A stretch of 64,000 nt of DNA from Lutjanus erythropterus (Eukaryota > Chordata > Actinopteri > Lutjaniformes > Lutjanidae). The notes beneath the pieces are model-generated. The model did not search any database and was not told where the DNA came from. It saw nothing but the letters and a program-made list of their open reading frames with translations. The stretch spans positions 7,793,682 through 7,857,681 of the forward strand of contig CM034604.1 in NCBI GenBank assembly GCA_020091685.1, in the 5' to 3' direction. The translations under genes and the position numbers were made by a program. Shown here piece by piece: positions 35,651-47,020 of the stretch. Numbering within the stretch: position 1 is the first letter of the stretch; each line of letters starts with the position of its first letter.

Positions 35651-36905
35651 GTCGGATTCAGGAGGTGCCAGCGGATGCCACGCCCCAAAACTAATTTTAA
35701 TGAAGTCGACCGAACGAAAAAACTACACACCCGCCACAGCCACGCCCTCAAAAACTCATCGCGATGAGGTCAACTGAGCACGAAAAACTGCACGCCACAG
35801 CTACGCCCCAAAAACTTGTCACGGCAACGGCCGGGCATCCGCCAGACGCCAGCCATTCTCAGGAGGCACTACAGCCAAGCACGAAAAGACTGCACTCCAC
35901 GCCACAACCACGCCTAAAATCTCATAGCAGTGAGGTTGACCAAGCACGTAAAAGTATATGCCATGCCACAACCACACTCTGGAAAAACTTGCTGCGTCCA
36001 TCAGACCTAAGCCAGACTCAGGAGGCACTGGTCAAGCCGCAACTGCTGCGGCCAGATCGACTGCCACGCAAGAACTGCACACACACCCCCAAAAACTCGT
36101 TGTGGCGAGGTCACGAGCAGGCCGGGTGCCCGCCAGACGCCAGTCGGACTCAGGAGGCACCGGCGATGCTGCCACCATCGCCACGAGGACTGGGTGCCCA
36201 TCAGATGCCAGCTGGACTCAGGAGGCGCTGTCCGACGTCGCAAATGTCGCGCAAGGTTGACCGAGCACATAAAACCTGCACACCACGCCACGCCACATCC
36301 CCAAAAATCGGTGAAGGTGAAGGTCGGCACATCAAACACCAGTCAGACTCAGAGTCGCTGGCGAGCCACAACCGCTGTGGGAAGGTCAACCGAAAGCACG
36401 AAAAAATGCGCCCCACACACACGCCACCAAAAACTCTTTGCAGCGAGGTAAACTGAGCAAAGGCCGGGCAAGTTAGATACCAACCGGACACAGAAGGCGC
36501 CAACAGCCGCAGCAAGGTCGAATAAGCGAAAAAATTGCATGCTGGTTACAGCCACGCCCCACCCCCAAACTCGTTATGGAAGGCCGGTGCCCATCAGATG
36601 CCAGTCGGACTCAGGAGGGGCAGCCATGCTGCAACCATCGCGGGCGGCTGGGCACCATCAGTCGGGCACCTGTCAGACCACAGCCAGACTCAGGAGGCAC
36701 AAGCTGATGCCACGCCCCAAAAACTGTTGAGAGGGCAATAGGTCAAAAACTGCACACCTGTCACAGCCACACCCCCAAAAATCAGCATGGCGAGGTTGTC
36801 TGAGCAAAGGTGGGCGCCGACTTCCAGCCAGACACAGAATGCGCCACCTGAGCCATGACTGTCATTTTATGAGGTCTAACGAGCACAGAAAAAGTCCACG
36901 AGTCC
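35651..36905. repeat. GC-rich minisatellite array, unit A
   Basis: Imperfect tandem units of about 120-150 bp built of two alternating motifs: one like GAGCACGTAAAAACTGCACG with CCACAGCCACGCCCCAAAAA, and one like CATCAGATGCCAGCCGGACT with CAGGAGGCGC. It is strongly GC-rich within AT-rich flanks. It gives long open frames on both strands (up to 230 codons here) through lack of stops; these have no conserved start or domain and are not annotated as genes. Confidence 0.85.
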
Positions 36906-37470
36906 ACAGTACTTAGACTAACCTGTTTATTGTGAGTGTACAATACTTAAACTAATTTAATTGTGAGTGCACACTAGTTAGACTAACTTGTGTATTTTAA
37001 GTTCACAACGTTAGAGTAACTTTTTATTGCATCCACAAAAGTGGATTAACTTGATTACTTGAGGTGCAAAACTAATATCAACACTTATGTATCTATAAAC
37101 ACACTGTACTCTTTGTTGATGGTACTTCCCAGATAACTACCTCCATAAGGTCACACTGTGAACTGAACACCCTTGTCCCCAACCCCACCCAGTTTTTCAT
37201 CAGATTCACACCAATGTAGCCACTGACTACTTTTTCTCTTTTGAACTTAGAATAGCGATTTGCCAAAAGGTGAGAAATTTACATAAAGCTGCTCAGTGTA
37301 ACATTGCAGCAGTATGACCCCATGTTGTTGGCAATATAATGATAAGCAAGTTATCCCTAACCAGCAAGCACATAAACCTGGCGTTGAATTTCTACAAGAC
37401 AGCATAAAATTATTTACTCATCAAATCAGTGTAGCAAACACAAGAATCACAGTAATGTTGACAAGAATCA
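36906..37470. repeat. AT-rich spacer between minisatellite and BEL fragment, unit A
   Basis: Contains repeated TTAGACTAACTTG motifs (36910-37070) and is shared with unit B (46415-46964) and, in part, unit C (56340-56765). No coding content. Confidence 0.6.
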
Positions 37471-37527
37471 CGCCAGCCAGGCTCAGGAGGCATTGTCCCA
37501 TGCCGCGAACATCACATCGAGGTTGAC
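37471..37527. repeat. Solitary minisatellite monomer at BEL junction, unit A
   Basis: CGCCAGCCAGGCTCAGGAGG ... GAGGTTGAC is one unit of the second minisatellite motif, about 570 bp away from the array and directly abutting recognisable pol sequence. Confidence 0.7.
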
Positions 37528-40300
37528 TGTGCCGCCTTCCTGGCGGATATGCAAAGATCTGAAGAGCCAACCATCTACAAGTGGCAGGTATGCCCTTTGG
37601 AACCACTCTTGTAGTCCCTTGCTGCAATCTATGCACTGCAGAGACACGCCCAGACCACAAAATGGAGCACCTGACCTGGTGGAAGCTGTGAATTTTCTAT
37701 GTTGACAATTGCTTGCACAGCACCAGTGGACTGAAGACGCCAGATCCCTTGTTGACGGATTACGCCAGCTGCTGCTCACTGGAGGGTTTGAATCCGACAG
37801 TGGGCAAGCAACATGCCTGAGGTCATTGAACACCTCCTCCAGAGGCACGATCACAAAGTAGTGAGTTATGGTTGTCTCAAGCCAGCAGAGACTCCAGCCC
37901 ACTCTCTTGACTCCACTGGGACTGCCTCCAGGACACCCTGGGGTATAGACTCGCCGGTTGAAGCCTCAGTACCCACTCTAAAGCACATTTACAAGGTGTT
38001 AGCCTGCCAATATGACCCCCTGGGCTACATTGTACCTTTCACTACATGAGGCAAGGTGCTAATCCAAGATGTGTGGAAGGAGGAAGAGGCTGGGATGATC
38101 CCATCCAACTCAAAGTCTGGCAGACAGATGGATCACCTGGGAACAGGAGCTCCTCATCTGCTACACCTGGAGCTGCCCAGAAGCTACACATCACCATGTG
38201 CTGACAATCCACTGCTACCAGAGATTCACATTTTTGTGATGTTCGAAAGAGCCTAAGGCTCTGTTGCCTACATGCGTACTATACATGACCATGATCAGAT
38301 CCATGTGACCTTTGTACTTGCCCGTTGCGTGTGCACCAAAGAAACAGCACACGCGCTCAAGCTCAGTGCAGCCTTTACAGGCGCTGAGCTAGCCAAAGTC
38401 CTGCAGACAGAACTCACCATACCCATCAAGCTTAGTCATACTCTGGTCTGACTCGACTACTGTTCTGTATTGGATCAGATCTGAATCCTGTAGATACAAG
38501 GTTTTTGGGAACTGTATCACAGAGATTCAAAACCTGACAGATGTTGAGAGCTGGCGATATGTGGACTCTGCCAACAACCCTGCGGACGCATCACACCGAG
38601 GTCTATCCCTGGCAGATCTAAGACACCACATCGATGGCAAAGAGGACCAGAGTTCCTCCATCGTCCATCAGAACAGTGGCCAACCATACCTGCAGCTGAC
38701 CCAGAAGAGGACATCGAGCTAAAGAAGTCCGCCTTCATTGGAAGCATCTCTTGATCCTGTACCACAGCTCCTGATGTTGCCAAGTTCACCACCTGAAAGG
38801 AACTCTACAGGCTACAGCCGGTCCCTTCATGGGAGGCTGACCCCAGCACCAGCCCTTCCTGTGAAGCCACTGAGTACATAAGAGAGAAGCTCCTCTTGAT
38901 GCAGGCCCAACAGGACGCCTTTCCTGAAGAGATGAAAGCCCTTAAGGCTGGCCCTCTACCATTGGGCAGTCGCTCTGGGTCACTTGCACCCAGAATATGA
39001 TGAGGCCACAGGATTACTAAGAGTAGGTGATAGACTGCGCCAGTCAGAGGTTCTTGAGATGGACACAATCCACCCCATTGTCTTAGATCCACACCACTCA
39101 TCACAAAACTCCTGATCCAAGACTTCAATCAGACACTCCTGCACCCTGGACTAGAGAGCGAGTGCTGGCCAACTTTGCCGCAGGTTCTGGATTCTGCAGG
39201 AAAGGAGGCCATTCAAAAACAGCAGCATTCATGCCGAGAGTACCAACGATGGCGATAAGCCTGAAATCCCAAGGATGGCCGACTCCCCAGCTCGGTGCGA
39301 TTATTCAAGCCTCCATTTTATTCGACTGGAGTGGACTGTTTTGGTCCATTTCAGGTCAAAATTACAGGAAAAGAGATGGGAATAGTATACAAATGTATGA
39401 CCACCCGTTGTGTTACCTCGATCTCTTTGAGTTTGGATTCAGATGCCTTCTTAATGGCATTGAGACGCTTCATAGCTCGGCATGGTACACCATCTGAACT
39501 TCTTATGGACAATGGCACAAATTTTGTTGGAGAGCGGAGCTGCGAGAGACCTTCCAATCCATGGCCCCTCATCTGAAGGACCAGCTGGCCGAACAGAAAA
39601 TCTCCTTCCGTTAATCCACCAAGTACCCCACATTTTGGGGTACTTGGGAAAGGAAGTGAAGTCAATCAAAGCAGTCCTCAAGGTCACTCTTCAAGAACAG
39701 TCCGTCCCAGAACCTGTATTGCGGACTGTGCTTGTGGAGTTGAGGGCATTCTGAATGCCAAGCCTTTGGGCTACCTATCCTCAGATGCTGCAGACCTGGA
39801 CCCAATGACTCCCAGCATCCTCCTTATGGGAAGCCACGATGCCTCTCTCCCCAGGTGATGTATGACTCAGTAACCTCCTGGGAAGCGCTGGAGGCATAGC
39901 CAGGTCCTGGCTGACCATTTTGGTCGTCATTCATTCGACACTACCTTCTAGCCTCCAGAAGAGGCAGAAGTGAAAAGAGACAGCAAACCACTGGACGTGG
40001 ATCAGGTGGTCCTTATCATGAACCCCAGCTTCCACGGCCCTCTGGCCCATTGGGAAAGTGACACATACTTATCCTGGAGCTGATGGACGAGTCAGGACAG
40101 CAGCTGTCCAAGTAAGGATAAGACCTATGTTTCGCCTTCACCCTGCTTGGTTCCACTTCCAAGCTTCCTGATGATGACAATCCAGAAAACCTGACTGGCT
40201 TTCTCCTTTTCATGTCTGAAAGATATTCAGCAGCTGTGTATGAAAGCGCCTGTGCACGGACCTGCGCAGTGCGCACTCACCTGCTCATTCCTCCGTCACC
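37528..40300 (+). pseudogene. BEL/Pao retrotransposon pol fragment, unit A
   Basis: 5'-truncated inside the reverse transcriptase. In order: RT palm with the active-site block FYVDNC (37695-37712), the Pao connection region (37800-38100), RNase H-like region (about 38230-38700), the integrase N-terminal region (about 39090-39240), and the integrase core with GVDCFGP (first Asp at 39334-39336) and DNGTNF (second Asp at 39508-39510), ending near 40300. Many frameshifts and stops. An intron-like or LTR-like tail with TATTTCAG (about 40680) follows to about 40740. No gag, protease or 5' LTR. Described only as a relic. Confidence 0.85.
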
Positions 40301-40822
40301 AGCTTCAGGACAGCCACACCCCCTCAGCCTGCAGGAACAATTAACCCTTTCATTCTCTTCCTTGTTGAATGTGCATGCGTGAGTGAGTAAGGTAAGATCC
40401 TGCTCCGTGTCTTCAACTGTAGAGCAAGTTTGTTTTGGTGTTATCCTGCCCTTCTTGTGTATTTTTAGTTTGTATTTGTAATTTATTGCTGCCATGCATG
40501 CGCTCCCAATTGACGAGTAAGCGAGTTGGGTTATGGATATAACTTTGGTTCTCTGAGTTCATGTCAAACGCCTGCATGGATGATTGTTTGAGCAGATTGT
40601 TGTTATCTTTGAGTTGTAGTATTGTGAATTCATTTTATTTGAAGTGAGTTGTGAGATATTTTTTCCTTTGTTTTTATTTCAGAACCACACTCAATTACTT
40701 GTGTAATAGCCTACTATGAAAATTAAAGGAACCTCTCAGACCAGATTCTCTGATTCTTCTTCATTTGTATCCATAGTTGTCCTACCCAAACCAGTGTACT
40801 GAGGTCCACATCCTCACACGGG

Positions 40823-41955
40823 CAGTGTTGTGCCTGAACACGTTCACTGAGCGATAGTTCATGCACTCGTTCATATTTTGGGCAAACGAACTGAAAGTAC
40901 AGTATTCTCTGATGAGCGTTACTGTGAACGTGTTCATTCTGATGTCTGTGACAACGGCACACTCTCAATTTAACTTGTTCAATAGGTGCCAGATTTCCAT
41001 AGAGCCTTCCAGGCAAAACCAGCTAAAACACACCGTAAACAGGGCTTAGTATGTAACAGAAAAAGACCCAATCTGGCAACAACAGTCACCACAGTGTCAC
41101 ACCGCCGCATGCGTCATCAAAATACAAAGCAGCATGGAGGCGACAACAACAGCAACATGTAGCAGCAGCACTACCTAGACTCTTCGTATGATCATTTAAA
41201 GCAGTTTTATGAGAGGTCGGTGAGGATTCAATGGGAAAAATCTAACATTTTTGTGCAGACTTTGCCCGGGTTTCAAAGCAACTCCGCACAGTTACATCAA
41301 CAGCAAACCTGAAATGGCACATTGAACTCAAGCACCCGGTAGCCTTTCAAGGTATGTGCAAGCGATTGAAAAATCAAAAGACACTCCAACGGAGAGTCAA
41401 GACAGATCTCGACCCAAATCCCAATAACTGTGACAGCTGGCCGTTGTCATCTCAGCCGCGCAGCTGGACAACCTGGTTTTGCAGTATATTGTCGGAGACC
41501 TACAGCCTTGAGTAAAGTGGAAATTGAAAACATTAAGCACCTTAAGGACTACTTTCCTGTTTTTGTTTTAATATTTCCTCATTAAGAAAGACCATTCAGT
41601 TTTCCTCATGTTTTTGAGAATATACTGTAGGAGGAAAGCTGCAGCTGCTACTAGTGTGGAATGAATGATGGTAACAATGGGAAATGCTCCCCTCAATGCT
41701 AATGTAAACGCTGGTTGGATAAGGATTCAAAATTGGATACCAAGATGACATTTGATGCATAGTTTCAGTGTTAAAACTGATAAAATAATTGCTGTCTGTG
41801 GATATGGGCTGTGGTAATTTTGAAAAATAATAGCTCGCAGCAACATATTGAAATAAAAAGAACTATTAACTAGCTAATTTTTGTGAACTGTGAACTTAGT
41901 TCAAAATTGAATTATGAACTGAACTAGTTCATTTTAAAATTTGTGAACTGAACCT
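40823..41955 (+). pseudogene. hAT transposon remnant with BED zinc finger, unit A
   Basis: Starts CAGTGTTGTGCCTGAACACG, a typical hAT end. A short coding start (MEATTTATCSSS, about 41133) is followed in broken frames by a BED-type finger region containing STANLKWHIELKHP (about 41300-41345). The right part (41860-41955) is rich in GTTCA/TGAAC subterminal motifs. The catalytic domain is missing. Confidence 0.6.
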
Positions 41956-42189
41956 TAAAATCAGTTCTAAAAGAAATGAGAAGCCAGTGCAGGTCAGCTA
42001 AAACACAAGTAATGTGCTTGCTTTTTCATCTTTGTTAAAAGTCTGGCAGCAGAGTTTTGGACTAAATACAGCGGTCAGTAACATAATCCAATTATAACAG
42101 TTTTAATGTAATGTGACTTGAATATTTCCTGTTACTTTTGGATTACGTCAATATAAAATATAGAAACTGTTTAGCCTAATATATATTTT
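41956..42189. repeat. LINE-tail-like repeat, unit A
   Basis: GAAGCCAGTGCAGGTCAGCT ... TCTGGCAGCAGAGTTTTGGA resembles the 3' part of a common teleost CR1/L2-type LINE. Also present at 51477-51690. Confidence 0.45.
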
Positions 42190-42570
42190 TGGGGTTAAAT
42201 GACAATCATCATCAGTTCATCTGTCCATAAAATGTCAGAAAATGATGAAAAATGTTGATCAAAGCTCAAATGACATCCTCAAATATCTTGTTTTGTTCAC
42301 AACTCAAACAAACCCAGTTTACTGTCACGCAGGAGAAGAAACCAGAAAACATTCACATTTAAGAAGAAATCAGGGAATTTTGACAGTATTTTAATAGAAG
42401 ACTCAAAACAATTAATCTATTAATCCTGTCACAATCTTGTCATGAAACATTTTTCCATTAATTAATGAAGTTATTTACTCAAAATGATGAATTGATGACC
42501 AAAATATGGATATGCAAATTAATTTAATAGTCAATTAATGATACGTTAATTGTTCCAACTCTAAGTGCTT
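42190..42570. mobile_element. GGGCTGCAA-type hAT MITE, unit A
   Basis: Contains TTCATCTGTCCATAAAATGT and ATCTTGTTTTGTTCACAACT, typical of a very abundant teleost hAT MITE. The left end is best preserved in unit B (GGGGCTGCAATGAC); the right end reads AATTGTTCCAACTCT. Confidence 0.6.
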
Positions 42571-43358
42571 GATGTTCATTGTTAGGTTTATTAGTTTGTC
42601 CAGCTGTTCTTTCTTTGTTGTGTGAAATTGATTGATGAATTGACTGATTGATTAGTGGCACCTGAACTCTAATAATACAACAGTAGTGTACACAACAAAC
42701 TTTTAAAAAAAAGTTATTATATTTATTTCATCTATACACAGCATTGTGAGTTTTTCACATAGGAGCACCCTTTTTAATTTTTACTCACTGTTGCTCAAGT
42801 GTTGCTGTTGTTGTCTGAATGTACAAGATAATGACAGTGTTCAATATTGATGTATATTTCAGAATGGAAATGTTTATCTCTCAAACTTTATTAGCATTTC
42901 AGAACAACATAAAATAATAAAAATCCCTGTTATTTATGCAATGTTAACAGAATTGATATGATATGATACATTCATGTAATAGCCACCTATACACTGTACA
43001 GAGGGTATACATGTTGATATAATGAGATTGAATATGACCAAAATAACATGTTTTGCAAAAATATTACGGCATATTATAATATTTATGACCTTCTCAGCAC
43101 ATAAAATTGACCAACACTGTCAAAATCCAAATAGTAAACATTTTATTCATATGTGTTTTTATCTGCATAGCAGTTTCACCTTTTATTTTTAGTCACTGTT
43201 GTTTATGTGTTACAGTGAGATCTTGTAAAATGACATTAAACTAATCTTGATTTTTTTTTCTTTTGTTTTTGTATAACATTATTGGCTAAATAAAATATAT
43301 ACACAATGCATAGGCAGTGTTAAGTAAATAAATGCATGCAGAACCTTTAGGCACCTTT

Positions 43359-43623
43359 AGAGCTGAACAGTATGGGGGAAAAAACAGACAGTGTTTGCGA
43401 CATGAGGCCAATTTTAGTGGGTGTTATAATTTTCACATTTCATCTTAATAAAATGACAATGCCATTTTTGCTGGAAACAAACATATTCCTTACTTCTGAG
43501 AATATTATTTGTTCAGACATCTCTGTCAAATCACAGTGCTTCATTTATACCTGTATGTTGTGATATGTTTGAACTTGGACATACTGTGAGTTTGATGATA
43601 TTTTGATTAATTGTGCAGCCCTA
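43359..43623. mobile_element. AGGGCTG-ended MITE, unit B
   Basis: Same element at the same relative place as in unit A (TTTAGAGCTGAACAGTATGG to TGTGCAGCCCTATCTG); the left end has one change. Confidence 0.55.
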
Positions 43624-43658
43624 TCTGCATGTTAAAATTTCAACACTAGATTAAATAA

Positions 43659-44623
43659 TCAAAACAGTCTTGAGTTAGTAAAATCACCTTGGAATATTTT
43701 TCCAGAAATTATCATTTAAAAGCTGACCGGAACCAGCTGTAAAGAAAGCATATATAAAGGATTCAGCAGTGAGTTTGACAATGTAATCCAGTGAAGTGTT
43801 TCAGTTACAGGAAGTGGTGGATTTTATGAAATAAAGGATAAACACCAACAAGAAGAAAGTTAGGAATCATGCACAAGAGAAAACTCCCATAACTATAGCC
43901 AGAGTTTTGGTGGCCTTTTTCTCCATCTTACTGACTGTTGCTCCAGACTTTGTGCTCTGGATGCTCTTCACCTGTTTCTGAGCAACAAGAAAATCTTCAG
44001 GTAGATACAGAGCATTATGATTGCTGGCAGGTAAAAGGAGAAAAGAGGGCCCATAATGATTGCTACTACAAAATTAACTGAGCACTTTTCTGCACATCCA
44101 TGACTGAATCCTGCACTTATGCCAATTCGATTAGAACAGAAATACTCCAGCACACCAGGATCATGATCACAGTAACACGAGCACTTACTTTAGTTCTGTA
44201 TGTCAAGGGCTGACACACTGCATAATATCTGTCTATGGAAATACAACATAAGTTCAGAATAGAAGATGTGCACAGTGCTACATCAATGCCGTCTCGTATT
44301 TTACAAGATAAATCACAAACAGGCACAATATTAAAGAGAATACCATGTTGTAAGGAAAGACTAAAACCCCTACAGGTCGGCCACAGCCAGAGACAGGATG
44401 AGGTAGTTTGTAGGGATGTGCAGCTGTTTGAAATAAATGATGGAGATTATTACAAGAAGATTTCCACATACTGTTACAACAGATAATAAGCCAAAGGAAA
44501 ATATATGCAAAAACACATATTATGGAAGGGTTACTTGTAAATATGAAGGTTGTATTATCTAATTCATAGCAGGGATGTATGTCATTGATAATAAGTCACA
44601 TTGACTGTCTGGTTTGGTTCCAT
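43659..44623 (-). pseudogene. TAAR copy B, frame broken
   Basis: Start ATG 44623. A readable segment spans TM3 with D3.32 ([10 protein letters not shown]), [10 protein letters not shown] and TM4 (VCWSIS), then a frameshift near 44125. Loop 2 with cysteines (GCAEKCS), TM5 (FYLPAIIMLCIYL) and TM6-TM7 follow in other frames. Breaks differ from copies A, C and D. TATA-like box at 44674-44686 (inverse). Confidence 0.85.
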
Positions 44624-44759
44624 GATTCTCAATATTATTGCAAAAATTAAGAGCAATTAATACATTTAGCTCACCATATATAAATACAACAGCAGTCTTC
44701 TAAAGAAATAACAACCTTTAACAGCCTAAGCTTTTTCTTACCTAGTAAGACTTCAGTTC

Positions 44760-44945
44760 AGTCCATGCAAGGACAGTATTGTATGTCCTTACTCACTGTG
44801 CTCAGATATATTGGTATTGTATCACTGAGGAGTGACATCAAGGCTAAGTTATTGAAACGAGACCTGTTCAAGATACATACCCTGGGTACACTGGCCCCAG
44901 AAGGCCTCAATGAGGACTTTGATATCCAACCATTTCTGTGGGTAC
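44760..44945 (+). pseudogene. Penelope-like element 3' coding fragment, unit B
   Basis: Open over the whole conserved part: LLKRDLFKIHTLGTLAPEG then GLNEDFDIQPFLW. Reads divergently from the TAAR, about 140 bp from its ATG. Confidence 0.5.
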
Positions 44946-45162
44946 GTATTGTACATATTGCCATATTGTCCCCTATAATGATGATGTTAAGTATTGTTCC
45001 TGTATATTTGATTTTATATTTGATTATTTATGCACTGTAAAATCTAATAAGTGGGTGTACTAAAAATTATAAAACTCATTGCCTCAAAAAACGAAGTAAA
45101 GATCAGATTTTAAAGTAAAAATAACTTCTGTATTTTGAGTGCATAATAGTTAGACTAACTTG

Positions 45163-46415
45163 TCGGATTCAGGAGGTGCCAGCCACGCCCCAAAACTAAT
45201 TTTAATGAAGTCGATCGAGCACGTGAAAACTACACACCACACAGCCACGCCCCAAAAACTCATCGCGATAGAGGTCGACTGAGCACGTAAAAACTGCACG
45301 CCACAGCCGCCCCAAACTTGTCACGGCAACGGCCGGCATCCGTCAGACGCCAGCCATTCTCAGGAGGCACTGGTCAGCCAAGCACGTAAAAGACTGCACA
45401 CCACGCCACAACCACGCCCCAAAATCTCATAGCAGTGAGGTTGACCAAGCACGAAAGTATATGCCATGCCACAACCACACTCCTGAAAACTTGCTGCGCC
45501 CATCAGACCTAAGCCAGACTCAGGAGGCACTGGTCAAGCTGCAACTGCTGCGCCAGATCGATCAAGCACAAGAACTGCACAGCCACACCCCAAAACTTCG
45601 GCTGGCGAGGTCAACGAGCAAAGGCAGGGTGGCCAGACGCCAGTCGGACTCAGGAGGCCGCCGATGCTGCGCTATTCGCCACGCGACTGGGTGCCCATCA
45701 GATGCCAGCTGGACTCAGGAGGCGCTGTCCGATGCCGCAAATGTCGCGCAAGGTTGACCGAGCATAAAACCTGCACACCACGCCATCCACATCCCCAAAA
45801 ACTCGTGAAGGTGAAGGTCGCGCATCAAACACCAGTCAGACTCAGAGTCGCCCGAGCCACAACCGTGGGAAGGTCAACCACGCAAAAAAAATGCGCTCCG
45901 CCACAGCCACGCCACCAAAAACTCATTGCAGCGAGGTAAACTGAGCAAAGGCGGGCACAAGTTAGATACCAACCGGACACAGAAGGCGCCAGCCGAGCCA
46001 AGCAGCGGCAAGGTCGAACAAGCACGTAAAAATTGCATGCTAAGCCACAGCCACGCCCCACCCCCAAAACTCGTTGCGGGAAGGCCAGCCCATCAGATGC
46101 CAGTCGACTCAGGAGGGGCCAGCCAATGCTGCAACCATCGCGGCGGCTGGGCACCATCGAAGGCCGCACCTGTCAGACCCAGCCAGACTCAGGAGGCACA
46201 AGCTGATGCCACGCTCCCAAAAACTCGTTGCAAGGAGGTCAATTGTGCACGTAAAACTGCACACCCACCACAGCCACACCCCCAAAACTGGCAGAGGTTG
46301 TCTGAGCAGGTGTGGGCGCCTGTGAGACTCTCAGCCAGACACAGAATGCGCACCTGAGCCATGACTGTCACGGCAGGTCGAACGAGCACAGAAAAAGTCC
46401 ACAGTCCACAGTACT
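45163..46415. repeat. GC-rich minisatellite array, unit B
   Basis: Same two-motif array as unit A, with many one- to four-base deletions relative to it. Long open frames inside are by-products of composition. Confidence 0.85.
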
Positions 46416-46964
46416 TAGACTAACCTGTTTATTGTGAGTGTACAATACTTAAACTAATTTAATTGTGAGTGCACACTAGTTAGACTAACTGTATTTTAAG
46501 TTCACAACTAGAGTAACTTGTTTATTGCATCCACAAAAAGTTGGATTAACTTGATTACTTGAGTGTGCAAAACTAATATCAACACTTTATGTATCTATAA
46601 ACACACTATACTTTTGTTGATGGTACTTCCCAGATAACTACCTCCATAAGGTCACACTGTGAACTGAACACCCTTGTCCCCAACCCCCACCCAGTTTTTC
46701 ATCAGATTCACACCAATGTAGCCACTGACTACTTTTTTTTTTGAACTTAGATAGCGATTTGCAAAAGGTGAGAAATTTACATAAAGCGTTCAGTGTAACA
46801 TTGCAGCAGTATGACCCCATGTTGTTGGCAATATAATGGATAAGTTATCCCTAACCAGCAAGCACATAAACCTGGCGTTGAATTTCTACAAGACAGCATA
46901 AAATTATTTACTCATCAAATCAGTGCAGCAAACACAAGAATCACAGTAATGTTGACAAGAATCG

Positions 46965-47020
46965 CGCCAGCCAGGCTCAGGAGGCATTGTCCATGCCGCG
47001 AACATCACATCGAGGTTGAC
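46965..47020. repeat. Solitary minisatellite monomer at BEL junction, unit B
   Basis: Same junction as at 37471-37527, so it predates the A/B duplication. Confidence 0.7.

Larger units (their letters stand above)
33447..42920. repeat. Tandem segmental duplication, unit A
   Basis: Starts at CCTGTTATTTATACAATG, which recurs at 42925, 52434 and 58958. Contents left to right: hAT-like MITE, TAAR copy (-), Penelope-like fragment (+), minisatellite, BEL/Pao pol fragment, BED-finger hAT remnant, LINE tail, second hAT-type MITE. The same order and orientation are found in unit B over the full 9.5 kb. Confidence 0.85.

Noticed and set aside
35764-36456. 230-codon open frame (+), and similar frames at 36007-36339 (-), 57493-58095 (+) and 61625-62116 (+)
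   Set aside because: They lie inside the GC-rich minisatellite, shift frame between units, occur on both strands and have no domain; they are a by-product of composition.
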